Shown here one piece after another: positions 18,716 to 26,414 of a stretch of DNA of 41,250 nt. Positions within the stretch are counted from its first letter, which is position 1, and each line of letters opens with the position of its first letter. The translations under genes were made by a program, and so were the position numbers. Origin of the DNA: Acidimicrobiaceae bacterium (GTDB lineage Bacteria; Actinomycetota; Acidimicrobiia; Acidimicrobiales; Poriferisodalaceae); the NCBI GenBank assembly GCA_026713105.1, contig JAPOPC010000080.1:1-41250 (forward strand), in the 5' to 3' direction. The notes below the pieces were generated by a model. The model had not been told where the DNA came from. It worked only from the letters and a program-made list of their open reading frames with translations, and did not search any database.

Positions 18716-19810
18716 ATGCCTGACTCACTGCGGCTGATTGCCAAGATTGGGACGTCGTCCATCACCACATCGGGTGGGCGTGTCGACCTCGACGCCGTCG
18801 CGAAGCTGGCATCTGACGTTGCGAACGTACGCGCCGCCGGCCACGACGTCATCGTGGTGACCTCCGGAGCGATCACCGCCGGCGTGCAGCGTTTGAATGT
18901 CGAGCGGCCCTCAGAGCCTGAGCGGTTGCAGGCGCTGTCGGCCGTCGGACAGATCGACCTCATGGCGTCCTACCGAGAATTGTTCGCCGCCGAAGGCATG
19001 GTCGTTGGCCAAGTGCTCATCGCGCCACACGACTTTCGTGATCGCGACCAATACCTCCACGCCCGGGCGACGTTCCACCATCTGCTCGACCTCGGCGTCG
19101 TCCCGGTCGTCAACGAGAACGACGCGATCGCCGACGACGCCATCCGCTACGGCGACAACGATCGGATAGCGGCGCTCGTCGCGAATCTGGTGCGCGCCGA
19201 TGCGCTGATCCTGCTGACCGACATGCCCGGCGTTCTCACCGCCGACCCAAGCATCGATCCCGATGCCTCGCTCATCTCTGAAATCTTGGAGGTGAGCCCG
19301 TCGCTGCAGGCGGCGGCCGGCTCCGCGAATGCCGTCGGCAGCGGGGGCATGGCCTCGAAGCTGGCCGCGGCCCGGATGGCTTCGTGGAGCGGAGTGCGCA
19401 CGGTGATCGCTTCGGCCCGCAGGCCCGACGTCGTCGCCGACGCCGCCGTCGGGCTTCCCGGCGTGGGCACCGTCGTGCCTGCACGAGACGCCCGCGTTTC
19501 CGCCCGCAAACTCTGGATCGGCTTCGCCGTGGCCGCCCGAGGATCGGTGACGGTCGATGACGGCGCCCGCCGAGCGGTCTCGAAGGGCGGCAAATCGCTG
19601 CTCGCCGCCGGCGTCGTCTCTCACGAAGGTTCGTTTGTCGCCGGCGAAGCTGTCGACGTCGTAGATCTGGCTGGGGAGACCTTCGCCAAGGGCCTCGCTG
19701 CTATCGACGCCGAGGGGCTGCGGGTCACCGCAGGTCTGCGCAGCGACCAGTTGCCTACCGGATTGCATCCGCTCGTCGTGCACCGCGACGACCTCGTCGT
19801 CCTGGGATGA
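18716..19810 (+). CDS. proB: Glutamate 5-kinase
   Basis: First step of proline synthesis, phosphorylating glutamate. The 364-residue product has an amino-acid-kinase domain (KIGTSSIT, VTSGAITAGVQRL, VVNENDAIADD, YGDNDRIAALVA, GSGGMASKLAAARMA) and a C-terminal PUA domain from about 265. The ATG at 18716 has AGGA about 9 nt upstream. It forms the proline pathway with proA, but the two are separated by 143 bp holding repeat copy B, and proA appears to have its own promoter. Length and motif order are normal for the long PUA-bearing form. Confidence 0.96.
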   Translation: MPDSLRLIAKIGTSSITTSGGRVDLDAVAKLASDVANVRAAGHDVIVVTSGAITAGVQRLNVERPSEPERLQALSAVGQIDLMASYRELFAAEGMVVGQVLIAPHDFRDRDQYLHARATFHHLLDLGVVPVVNENDAIADDAIRYGDNDRIAALVANLVRADALILLTDMPGVLTADPSIDPDASLISEILEVSPSLQAAAGSANAVGSGGMASKLAAARMASWSGVRTVIASARRPDVVADAAVGLPGVGTVVPARDARVSARKLWIGFAVAARGSVTVDDGARRAVSKGGKSLLAAGVVSHEGSFVAGEAVDVVDLAGETFAKGLAAIDAEGLRVTAGLRSDQLPTGLHPLVVHRDDLVVLG

Positions 19811-19850
19811 ACGCGGGTGGGCGGCCCCGTCTCGCTGCAACGCCTGTCAC

Positions 19851-19924
19851 TCCCGCTCTTGTTCCCCAATTCTCATGCGATTGCGCTCACGGGCCGCTCG
19901 GGCCACGGCTTCGCCTCTGGGGTG
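19851..19924 (-). repeat. Dispersed intergenic repeat, copy B (short form)
   Basis: On the minus strand it reads CAGAGGCGAAGCCGTGGCCC, then GAGCGGCCCGTGAGC, GCAATCGCATGAGAATT and GGGGAACAAGAGCGGGA. Relative to copy A it lacks about 15 bp near the 5' end, has a 1-bp insertion before GGGGAAC that shifts the frame, and ends early. It lies between proB and proA, pointing back toward proB. Confidence 0.8.
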
Positions 19925-19941
19925 ATTCGAGGCGATGCCAC

Positions 19942-19947
19942 TAGTCT
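19942..19947 (+). promoter_or_regulatory. Candidate -10 box for proA (leaderless)
   Basis: TAGTCT ends exactly 6 nt before the proA GTG. There is no Shine-Dalgarno, so transcription probably starts at or next to the start codon. No clear -35. Confidence 0.5.
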
Positions 19948-19953
19948 GCTCAG

Positions 19954-21246
19954 GTGCCTGACGTGGCCTCTGACACCGCACGGGAGTCGATCGGCAGCCC
20001 CGTCTCTGCTGCAATGATCGCCCTGGGCGAGCGTGCGAAGGCCGCTGCGTCAGTCCTGGCACAAGCGCCTGGTGCGGTGCGAGACGAAGCCCTGCTGTCG
20101 GCCGCCGACCTGCTCGAAGCAGCAACCGACCGCGTGCTCGCTGCCAACCGCGACGACGTGGCCAACGCCGAGGCCGCCGGCACCTCAGCGACGCTCATCG
20201 ACCGACTGCGGCTCGACCCCGGGCGGATCTCGGCCATGGCAGCGGGCCTGCGCAAGGTGGCGGCTCTCGCCGACCCGGTCGGCCAAGTGGTTGACGGGTG
20301 GGTGAGGCCCAACGGGCTGGCGGTGGAACGGGTACGGGTGCCTCTGGGCGTCGTGGCGATTATCTATGAGAGCAGGCCCAACGTCACCTCAGATGCCTTC
20401 GGGCTGTGTCTGAAGTCGGCGAATGCCGCGTTCCTGCGGGGTTCGAGCGCCGCGCTCAACTCCAACATGGCTATCGCGGAGGCATTGCGAGACGGCTTGG
20501 TCAAAGCCGGTCTGCCCGCAGACGCACTGGTGCTCGTCACCGATACACGTCACAGTGCTGCCACCGAGTTCATGCGCCTGCGCGACCACATCGACTGCCT
20601 CATCCCGCGCGGCGGTCCCGCTCTCATTTCGTCTGTGCTCGCCAACGCCACCGTGCCCTACGTGATCGACGGCGACGGCAACTGCCACGTGTACGTCGAC
20701 ACAGCGGCCGACCTAGACATGGCGGCCGACATCGTCGCCAACGCGAAACTCAGCAGGCCCTCGGTGTGCAACGCAGCAGAATCTCTCGTGGTCCACCGAG
20801 ACGTGGCCGGGGCGTTCCTGCCCCGAGTCATCAACGACCTACAGGGCGTCGATTTGGTCGGGGACGCGACGGCGCAGGCCATCTCGTCGCAGATCGGGCC
20901 AGCCAGTCCCGAGGATTTCTCGACAGAGTTCTTGGCGCTCAAGATGAGCGTCGCCGTGGTGGACGACCTCGACGCCGCTATCGACCATGTCAACCGACAT
21001 GGCACGGGACACAGCGAGGCCATCGTGACCGGTGACCTCGCCGCTGCGCAGGAATTCACCCGCCGAGTGGATGCCGCCGCAGTACTCGTCAACGCTTCAA
21101 CTCGCTTCGTGGACGGAGAGGAATTCGGTTTCGGAGCGGAGATCGGCATCAGCACCCAAAAGCTGCATGCTCGTGGTCCTATGGGCCTTGAGCAGCTCAC
21201 AACCACCAAGTTCGTGGTGACCGGAACAGGTCACACTCGAGACTGA
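19954..21246 (+). CDS. proA: Glutamate-5-semialdehyde dehydrogenase (gamma-glutamyl phosphate reductase)
   Basis: Second step of proline synthesis: NADPH-dependent reduction of gamma-glutamyl phosphate. The 430-residue product carries VPLGVVAIIYESRPNVTSDA, GSSAALNSN, the IPRGGPALISSV region, the catalytic-Cys segment KLSRPSVCNAAESLVVH and the C-terminal FGFGAEIGISTQKLHARGPM. The GTG start has no ribosome binding site but a -10 box 6 nt upstream. About 25 residues precede the usual beginning of the family; a later start is possible but no better one is seen. Confidence 0.96.
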   Translation: MPDVASDTARESIGSPVSAAMIALGERAKAAASVLAQAPGAVRDEALLSAADLLEAATDRVLAANRDDVANAEAAGTSATLIDRLRLDPGRISAMAAGLRKVAALADPVGQVVDGWVRPNGLAVERVRVPLGVVAIIYESRPNVTSDAFGLCLKSANAAFLRGSSAALNSNMAIAEALRDGLVKAGLPADALVLVTDTRHSAATEFMRLRDHIDCLIPRGGPALISSVLANATVPYVIDGDGNCHVYVDTAADLDMAADIVANAKLSRPSVCNAAESLVVHRDVAGAFLPRVINDLQGVDLVGDATAQAISSQIGPASPEDFSTEFLALKMSVAVVDDLDAAIDHVNRHGTGHSEAIVTGDLAAAQEFTRRVDAAAVLVNASTRFVDGEEFGFGAEIGISTQKLHARGPMGLEQLTTTKFVVTGTGHTRD

Positions 21247-21365
21247 CCGTGCCGAATGGTGGTCGCGGCTGCCACACTGTCTGACCGGCAGCGTCGCCAA
21301 CGACTCTGGGCCCACGAACCGGCGCCCACCGACCACTGCCCACACTGACAGGGGAGACACCCAGA

Positions 21366-22247
21366 ATGAGCGACACAATGTTCGGAGACCTCTCGGGTGT
21401 CCGTGAAGGATTGGCGAAAGTCGAATACCTCGCCGATGACGGCATCGCGAGCGTCGTGTTCCTGGCCGAGAGGCTTGGCAAGCCGGTGCTGGTGGAAGGG
21501 CCAGCAGGGACGGGCAAGACCGAGCTCGCGAAGTCGGTCGCTGCGATGACCGGCGCCCGCCTGATCCGGCTGCAGTGCTACGAGGGCCTCGACGAAGCCA
21601 AGGCGCTGTACGAGTGGAACTACAAGAAACAGCTCTTGCGCATCCAGGCCGACAGGGGTGTCGACGCCGAGCACGAGGATTGGGTGGAGTTGCAGGACGA
21701 CATCTTCCAGGACGAGTTCCTGCTCACCCGGCCGCTGCTCGAGGCGATCAGCGCGAAAGACCAAGTGGTGCTGTTGATCGACGAGGTCGATCGCGTCGAG
21801 ATCGAGACCGAGGCACTGCTGCTCGAGATCCTGTCCGACTACCAGGTCTCGATCCCCGAGCTGGGCACCATCACGGCAACCCAGATCCCGATTGTCATCC
21901 TGACGTCCAACAACACCCGGGAGCTCTCAGAAGCGCTCAAGCGGCGCTGCCTGTTTCTGCACATCGACTATCCCGACCTCGAACGCGAGAAGCAGATCGT
22001 CCTGACCAAGGTCGTCGGCATCAGCGAGAACCTGGCCGAGCAGATTGCGCGCGTCGTGCGCTCCATCCGCCAGCTCGAGCTCAAGAAGGCGCCGTCGGTG
22101 TCCGAGACCCTGGACTGGGCTCGCACCTTGGTCTTGCTGGGCATCGAGAACATCGACGTCGAGCAGGCCAAGGAGACGCTGCACATCCTGCTCAAGTACC
22201 AATCCGACATTGAGAAGGCCGCCAAAGAGCTGACGGTCGAGGCCTAG
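21366..22247 (+). CDS. MoxR-family AAA+ ATPase
   Basis: MoxR-type AAA+ ATPases act as chaperones with VWA-domain partners, often to insert metal or activate an enzyme. The 293-residue product has Walker A EGPAGTGKTE (about 46-53), Walker B VVLLIDEVDR, a sensor-1 Asn in ILTSNNTREL and the arginine finger in LKRRCLFLHIDYPD. The ATG has GGGGAG 9 nt upstream. It is followed after 29 bp by a CoxE-like VWA gene, the classic MoxR-VWA pair. No carbon monoxide dehydrogenase or other obvious client lies nearby, so the target is unknown. Confidence 0.92.
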   Translation: MSDTMFGDLSGVREGLAKVEYLADDGIASVVFLAERLGKPVLVEGPAGTGKTELAKSVAAMTGARLIRLQCYEGLDEAKALYEWNYKKQLLRIQADRGVDAEHEDWVELQDDIFQDEFLLTRPLLEAISAKDQVVLLIDEVDRVEIETEALLLEILSDYQVSIPELGTITATQIPIVILTSNNTRELSEALKRRCLFLHIDYPDLEREKQIVLTKVVGISENLAEQIARVVRSIRQLELKKAPSVSETLDWARTLVLLGIENIDVEQAKETLHILLKYQSDIEKAAKELTVEA

Positions 22248-22276
22248 ACAGGGCTCGACGAGGACGGAGATCGGCC

Positions 22277-23713
22277 ATGTTGGATCTGCTGAGCGGTTTC
22301 GTGGGTGAGCTGCGCAACGCCGGCTTGCCGGTGTCGCTGACGGAGAATCTCGACGCGATGGAGGCTGTCAAGCACATCCCCATCGAAGACCGTGACGCCT
22401 TCAAGTACGCGCTTGCCGCCACGCTGGTGAAGAACGAGCAGCACTGGCGGGCATTCGAGACGGTCTTCGAGGTGTACTTCTCGCTGCGAGGGCCTGAGTA
22501 CAACGTCGGCGACGAGAACGGCGACGGCGAGTTCGATCCCGACAATCTCGAAGAGTGGATGTCCCAGCAGATGCAGGGCATGGGCGGCCGCGGGGGCGGG
22601 CAGGACATGTCCCCCGAGGAGATCGCCGAGATGCTCTTCCGGGCGCTGCTGAACGCCGATGAGGCGATGATGGCGGCCATGGCCCGGGCGGCTGTGACGC
22701 AGTTCGCGGGCATGGAGCCGGGTCGACCCGTCGGCGGCACCTATTACCTGTATCGCACGCTGCGCAATCTCGACCTCGACGGCATGCTCGAGCGGCTGAT
22801 CGAGGAGTCGTCCGAGCGCTACGAGGGCGACATGACGCAGTTGGCTGAGCGGCTCGAACGCGAGGAGTTCGAGAATCGCATCGAGCAGCTGAAGCGCGAG
22901 ATCGAAGCCGAAATCCGGCGCCGCCTCGTGGCCGACAGAGGCGTCGAGGCGATGGCCAAGACGCTGCGCAAACCCCTGCCCGAAGACGTCGATTTCATGC
23001 ACGCCAGCCGTGAGGAGATGGCCAACATTCGCAAGGCCATCCAACCGCTGACACGCAAGCTGGCCGCGCGCCTCGCGCGCAAGCGCAAGCACAAGCGTCG
23101 CGGCCCGCTCGACTTCCGGGCCACAGTGCGACGTTCGCTCAGCTACGGCGGCGTGCCCGCAGAGCCGCGTTTCCGCCATCCGCGCCCAAACAAGCCAGAG
23201 CTCATCGTGGTGGCGGACATCTCGGGCTCAGTCGCGGCGTTTGCCAGGTTCACCTTGCACCTGGTGTACGCGCTGCAAAACCAGTTCTCCAAGGTGCGGT
23301 CGTTCGTGTTCATCGACGGCATCGACGAGGTCACTCACATGTTCCAGAACGAAGAGGACATCACCAACGCGGTGCACCGGGTGAACACCGAAGCCGATGT
23401 CGTCTGGGTAGACGGCCATTCCGACTACGGCCATGCCTTCGGCGTGTTCTGGGAGAGCTTCGGCAAGGACGTCAACGCCAAGTCAACGATGATGTTCCTG
23501 GGCGACGCTCGCAACAACTATCACTCCACGAATGCGTGGGTGCTCAAGGAATGCCAGAAGCGAGCCCGCTCGGTGTTCTGGCTCAACCCTGAACCACGCT
23601 CGTACTGGGACACGGGAGACTCGGTCATCACCGAGTATTCGACTTATACCGACGGCGTGTTCGAGTGCCGCAATCTGCGCCAGCTCGAAGGCTTCGTCGA
23701 CAACCTCGCGTAG
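22277..23713 (+). CDS. CoxE-like VWA-domain protein
   Basis: Partner of the MoxR ATPase upstream. The 478-residue product opens with a helical domain (DLLSGFVGELRNAGLPVSL), has a Gly/Met-rich loop near 95-112, a long charged helical segment about 180-240, a very basic stretch (RKLAARLARKRKHKRRG) and a C-terminal VWA domain whose metal-ion site begins DISGSV. GGAG lies 7 nt before the ATG. VWA proteins of this type present substrates to MoxR; CoxE itself helps mature CO dehydrogenase, but no such enzyme is here and I do not assign that role. The stop codon abuts repeat copy C. Confidence 0.9.
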   Translation: MLDLLSGFVGELRNAGLPVSLTENLDAMEAVKHIPIEDRDAFKYALAATLVKNEQHWRAFETVFEVYFSLRGPEYNVGDENGDGEFDPDNLEEWMSQQMQGMGGRGGGQDMSPEEIAEMLFRALLNADEAMMAAMARAAVTQFAGMEPGRPVGGTYYLYRTLRNLDLDGMLERLIEESSERYEGDMTQLAERLEREEFENRIEQLKREIEAEIRRRLVADRGVEAMAKTLRKPLPEDVDFMHASREEMANIRKAIQPLTRKLAARLARKRKHKRRGPLDFRATVRRSLSYGGVPAEPRFRHPRPNKPELIVVADISGSVAAFARFTLHLVYALQNQFSKVRSFVFIDGIDEVTHMFQNEEDITNAVHRVNTEADVVWVDGHSDYGHAFGVFWESFGKDVNAKSTMMFLGDARNNYHSTNAWVLKECQKRARSVFWLNPEPRSYWDTGDSVITEYSTYTDGVFECRNLRQLEGFVDNLA

Positions 23714-23803
23714 CTGACGGGCCGCTCGGGCCCGGGCTTCGCCCGTTGTCTTCCGCTCTAGCTCGCTTCGCTCGCGGGCCGCTCGGGCCCAGGGTTCAGC
23801 CTC
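23714..23803 (-). repeat. Dispersed intergenic repeat, copy C (double-core variant)
   Basis: Read on the minus strand it starts GAGGCTGAACCCTGG, where the TGA is the stop codon of the DAHP synthase gene, and continues GGCCCGAGCGGCCCGCGAGC, then GAAGCGAGCTAGAGCGGAAG, then a second GGGCCCGAGCGGCCCGTCAG. The other end touches the coxE-like stop. It thus fills the whole convergent gap. Small GC-rich stems (CGGGC-TTC-GCCCG) can form, so it may help end transcription from both sides. Confidence 0.75.
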
Positions 23804-25217
23804 CGGCAGACGCGAGCAGGTCGGAGGCCAGGAAGGCCAAGTCGAGTGACTGCCGACCGTTGAGGCGCGGGTCGCACATCGTCTCGTAGCGGTCGCCGAG
23901 CTGGTGCTGGGCCAGCTCGTCGCCGCCGCCGACGCATTCGGTGACCGCATCGCCGGTGATCTCGAGGTGAATGCCGCCGGGCCACGTCCCCGCAGCGGCG
24001 TGGGCGGCGAAGTACTGACGGATCTCGGCCAGTATCGCGTCGAAGTGGCGAGTCTTGACACCGTCTTCTGTGCTGTAGGTGTTGCCGTGCATCGGGTCGC
24101 ACTGCCACACCACCGGATGTCCGGCATCGGTGACTGCGTTCAGGATCGGCTCGAATGATTCGACCACGTTGCCCGCTCCGACGCGGCTGATCAGGGTCAA
24201 CCGGCCCGGGATCCGATTCGGGTTCAGCGCTTCGCACAGCGCCAGCGCTTCGTCGGGCGTGACGGTGGGACCCAGCTTCGCCCCAATCGGATTGTGCACG
24301 CCTCGCAGGAACTCCACGTGGGCTCCGTCGAGCTCGCGGGTGCGCTCGCCGACCCACAGCATGTGCGCTGAGCAGTCGTACCAGTCGCCGGTGATGCTGT
24401 CGGTGCGGGTGAGCGCTTCCTCGTAGCCCAGCAGCAGCGCCTCGTGGCTGGTGTAGAGCTCCACCTGGCGCATGGCGCTGTCGTCGGTGTCGAGTCCGCA
24501 GGCGTTCATGAAGCGAAGCGCCGCATCGATGCCGTTGGCCAGCATCTCGTAGCGGCGGCCGGCGGGGCTGGACGCCACGAACTCCTGATTCCAGTCGTGC
24601 ACCTGTCGCAGATCGGCGTAGCCGCCGCGTGTGAATGCCCGCAACAGGTTGAGCGTTGCCGCCGATGTGTTGTACGCCTGCAGCAAGCGGCCTGGGTCAG
24701 GCGTGCGAGCCTCGGGCTCGAACGCGATGTCATTCACGATGTGGCCGCGGAAGACGGGCAGCGTCTGGCCGTCGCGGGTCTCGTTGGCCGAGCTGCGCGG
24801 TTTCGCGAACTGACCGGCGATCCGACCTACCTTCACGATCGGCAGCCCGGCGGAGTACTGCATCACGACGGCCATCTGTAAGATCACCTTGAGACGGTCA
24901 CGGATCTGGTCTGCGGTGGAGAGCTCGAACGACTCGGCGCAGTCGCCGGCCTGCAGTACAAAAGCCTTGCCGGCGCAGACGTGCCCGAGCAGCTCGGTCA
25001 GCCGCCTCGCCTCACCGGCAAACACCAGCGGGGGACGCCGACGCAACTCGGCCAGCGAAGCTGCGAGTGCGTCTGCGTCGGGCCACTCAGGTTGCTGGCC
25101 GGCGGACCGGTCGGCCCACGAGCCGGGATGCCATCCTGGTGCGTGCAGATGAGAGCTGGCGGGACTGGGCGCGCCGGACGTGGAGCTCGAGGCGTCAGAC
25201 AGCGTCTGCGTCGGCAT
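23796..25217 (-). CDS. aroG: Class II 3-deoxy-7-phosphoheptulonate (DAHP) synthase
   Basis: First step of the shikimate pathway: phosphoenolpyruvate plus erythrose 4-phosphate. The 473-residue product is the plant/actinobacterial class II type: GWHPGSWADRSAGQQPEWPD, LQAGDCAESF with the metal-ligand Cys, KVGRIAGQFAKPRS, VGERTRELDGAHVEF, RVGAGNVVES, VWQCDPMHGNT and LEITGDAVTECVGG. A Ser/Ala-rich stretch of about 25 residues precedes the conserved start. The ATG lies within the end of the sigma-factor gene (23-bp overlap), so it is probably cotranscribed with it. The stop is part of repeat copy C. Confidence 0.96.
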   Translation of the reverse strand: MPTQTLSDASSSTSGAPSPASSHLHAPGWHPGSWADRSAGQQPEWPDADALAASLAELRRRPPLVFAGEARRLTELLGHVCAGKAFVLQAGDCAESFELSTADQIRDRLKVILQMAVVMQYSAGLPIVKVGRIAGQFAKPRSSANETRDGQTLPVFRGHIVNDIAFEPEARTPDPGRLLQAYNTSAATLNLLRAFTRGGYADLRQVHDWNQEFVASSPAGRRYEMLANGIDAALRFMNACGLDTDDSAMRQVELYTSHEALLLGYEEALTRTDSITGDWYDCSAHMLWVGERTRELDGAHVEFLRGVHNPIGAKLGPTVTPDEALALCEALNPNRIPGRLTLISRVGAGNVVESFEPILNAVTDAGHPVVWQCDPMHGNTYSTEDGVKTRHFDAILAEIRQYFAAHAAAGTWPGGIHLEITGDAVTECVGGGDELAQHQLGDRYETMCDPRLNGRQSLDLAFLASDLLASAGG

Positions 25218-26061
25218 CGATGTCTACAAACTCGCCGTCCGCGGCGAGGCTCTGCAGCTCATCGACGGCACGCTTAACGAGACGGCGTGCTGCTTCGGCA
25301 GTGACGCCGAGCTCTTCGCCGATCTCGCGGTAGCTGCGCTGCTCACCGTCGATAATCCCGTTGCGTCGGGCCACCGCGTAGCGGGCGCGCTTGTCCAGGC
25401 GACCGAGCATGGACATGACCATGCCGCGGCGATCGGACTCGATCGCGAAGTGCTCGGGCCCGGGCGCGTCATCGCCGATGAGGTCGATGAGCGCGCTATC
25501 GCCGTCGTCGCCGACGGTCTTGTCGAGTGACGTGGGCGTGCTGATCCGCTGCAGCCAGGCGTTCTCGTCGTCGAGCGAGTCGCTGTCGCCGCCGTTGTGG
25601 CGCAGAGCGGCCCGCAACGTGGCAGAGCGATCTGAGGGCAGACGGATGAGGCTGCCCTTCTGATCGAGCGCACGCCCGATGGACTGCCGGATCCAGAACG
25701 TGGCGTAGGTGGAGAACTTGAAGCCGCGCCGCCAGTCGAACTTCTCGACTGCGTGCTCGAGGCCGAGGTTGCCTTCCTGGATCAGGTCGAGCAGTTCCAG
25801 CGTCGGAGGCAGCGGGTAGCGGCGTGCGATGGACACGACGAGCCGCAGATTCGCCCGGATGAAGCGATCGCGTGCGGCTGCGGCCGTCTGCACGGCCTTG
25901 CGAAACTCGCGCCGCTCGGCCACGGACAATTCCTCATCGTTGTCGAGGCTCGCCCGCGCATCGCGTCCTGCCTCGATCTGCTGGGAGAGCATGCGCTCGT
26001 CCTCTGCTGTGAGCAGCGCAACCGCACCGATCTCGTTCAGGTATTGGCCAACTGAATCCAT
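25195..26061 (-). CDS. RNA polymerase sigma factor, sigma-70 family (RpoD/SigB-like)
   Basis: The 288-residue product has region 1.2 (DSVGQYLNEIGAVALLTAED), region 2 (RFIRANLRLVVSIARRY, DLIQEGNLGLEHAVEKFD, KFSTYATFWIRQSIGRAL), a reduced region 3 and a region 4 helix-turn-helix (RSYREIGEELGVTAEAARRL). The size fits a group 2/3 factor, not the primary sigma. The ATG at 26061 is chosen because GGAG lies 8 nt upstream; the longer in-frame start at 26145 would translate through three strong hairpins. The gene has a leader of about 225 nt and overlaps the start of DAHP synthase. Its regulon cannot be told from sequence. Confidence 0.93.
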   Translation of the reverse strand: MDSVGQYLNEIGAVALLTAEDERMLSQQIEAGRDARASLDNDEELSVAERREFRKAVQTAAAARDRFIRANLRLVVSIARRYPLPPTLELLDLIQEGNLGLEHAVEKFDWRRGFKFSTYATFWIRQSIGRALDQKGSLIRLPSDRSATLRAALRHNGGDSDSLDDENAWLQRISTPTSLDKTVGDDGDSALIDLIGDDAPGPEHFAIESDRRGMVMSMLGRLDKRARYAVARRNGIIDGEQRSYREIGEELGVTAEAARRLVKRAVDELQSLAADGEFVDIDADADAV

Positions 26062-26073
26062 GACATTCGCTCC

Positions 26074-26150
26074 AACCGGCAGGGGGCAGCCGGTTCTTCG
26101 TCTTCGGTTGCATGCCGCCCCGGCATGCCACCCGGTGGGGGGCACCGGGT
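26074..26150 (-). promoter_or_regulatory. Three-hairpin structured leader before the sigma factor
   Basis: Reading the minus strand, three perfect stems follow one another. The first is 8 bp (26143-26150 with 26130-26137) with loop CCCCC. The second is 8 bp (26121-26128 with 26110-26117) with loop GGG. The third is 7 bp (26089-26095 with 26074-26080) with loop TGCCCCCT. The last stem touches the Shine-Dalgarno GGAG (26070-26073). The C-rich loops could pair with the G-rich middle loop as a kissing interaction. I do not recognise a named riboswitch. The paired C-loop hairpins recall actinobacterial 6C RNA, but the middle hairpin and the position before an ORF do not fit it. Confidence 0.6.
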
Positions 26151-26295
26151 ATGTGTTGCCTTCGGCGAGCTAGCGCAGCCCGGCCTCAGGCGTGGCGCCG
26201 CTTTGGTGGCGGAGCCGATCTTGGTTGTACGCCCGCATGCGATGCCAAGCCCGAGAACCCGGGCCTGGCGCAGCACTGCTTTGGGCGGACGGTCA

Positions 26296-26325
26296 AACGT
26301 AGCACACAGCGCACAGCGCGCGCAA
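26296..26325 (-). promoter_or_regulatory. Candidate promoter for the sigma factor operon
   Basis: On the minus strand TTGCGC (26325-26320) and TACGTT (26301-26296) are spaced by 18 bp. Transcription from about 26288 would make a leader near 225 nt that includes the three hairpins. Confidence 0.4.
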
Positions 26326-26402
26326 GAAGTCGCCACCGAGGCTTGCCGGAAATTGCAACGGCGCCTGGGTGCGAGCTACAGATGAGATGTGAGGCGTGAC
26401 TC

Positions 26403-26408
26403 TACACT
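26403..26408 (+). promoter_or_regulatory. Candidate -10 box for nadD (leaderless)
   Basis: TACACT ends exactly 6 nt before the GTG at 26415, and no Shine-Dalgarno is present. Fits a leaderless transcript. Confidence 0.5.
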
Positions 26409-26414
26409 GCTGCG

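Larger units (their letters stand above)
26062..26414. other. Divergent intergenic region between sigma factor and nadD
   Basis: These 353 bp hold the three-hairpin leader (26074-26150), the sigma promoter (26296-26325) and the nadD -10 box (26403-26408). The stretch 26151-26290 would be transcribed as the rest of the sigma leader; it has short GC-rich inverted segments such as CCCGAGAACCCGGG but no ORF I can support. Confidence 0.6.

Noticed and set aside
26062..26145. Longer start for the sigma factor at 26145
   Set aside because: It would translate through three perfect hairpins, giving a Cys/Arg-rich peptide unlike the family; the ATG at 26061 has a good ribosome binding site.
26074..26150. 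The hairpins as a known 6C RNA
   Set aside because: 6C RNA has two C-rich-loop hairpins as a separate small RNA; here a G-loop hairpin intervenes and an ORF follows directly. The loops have five C, not six or more.
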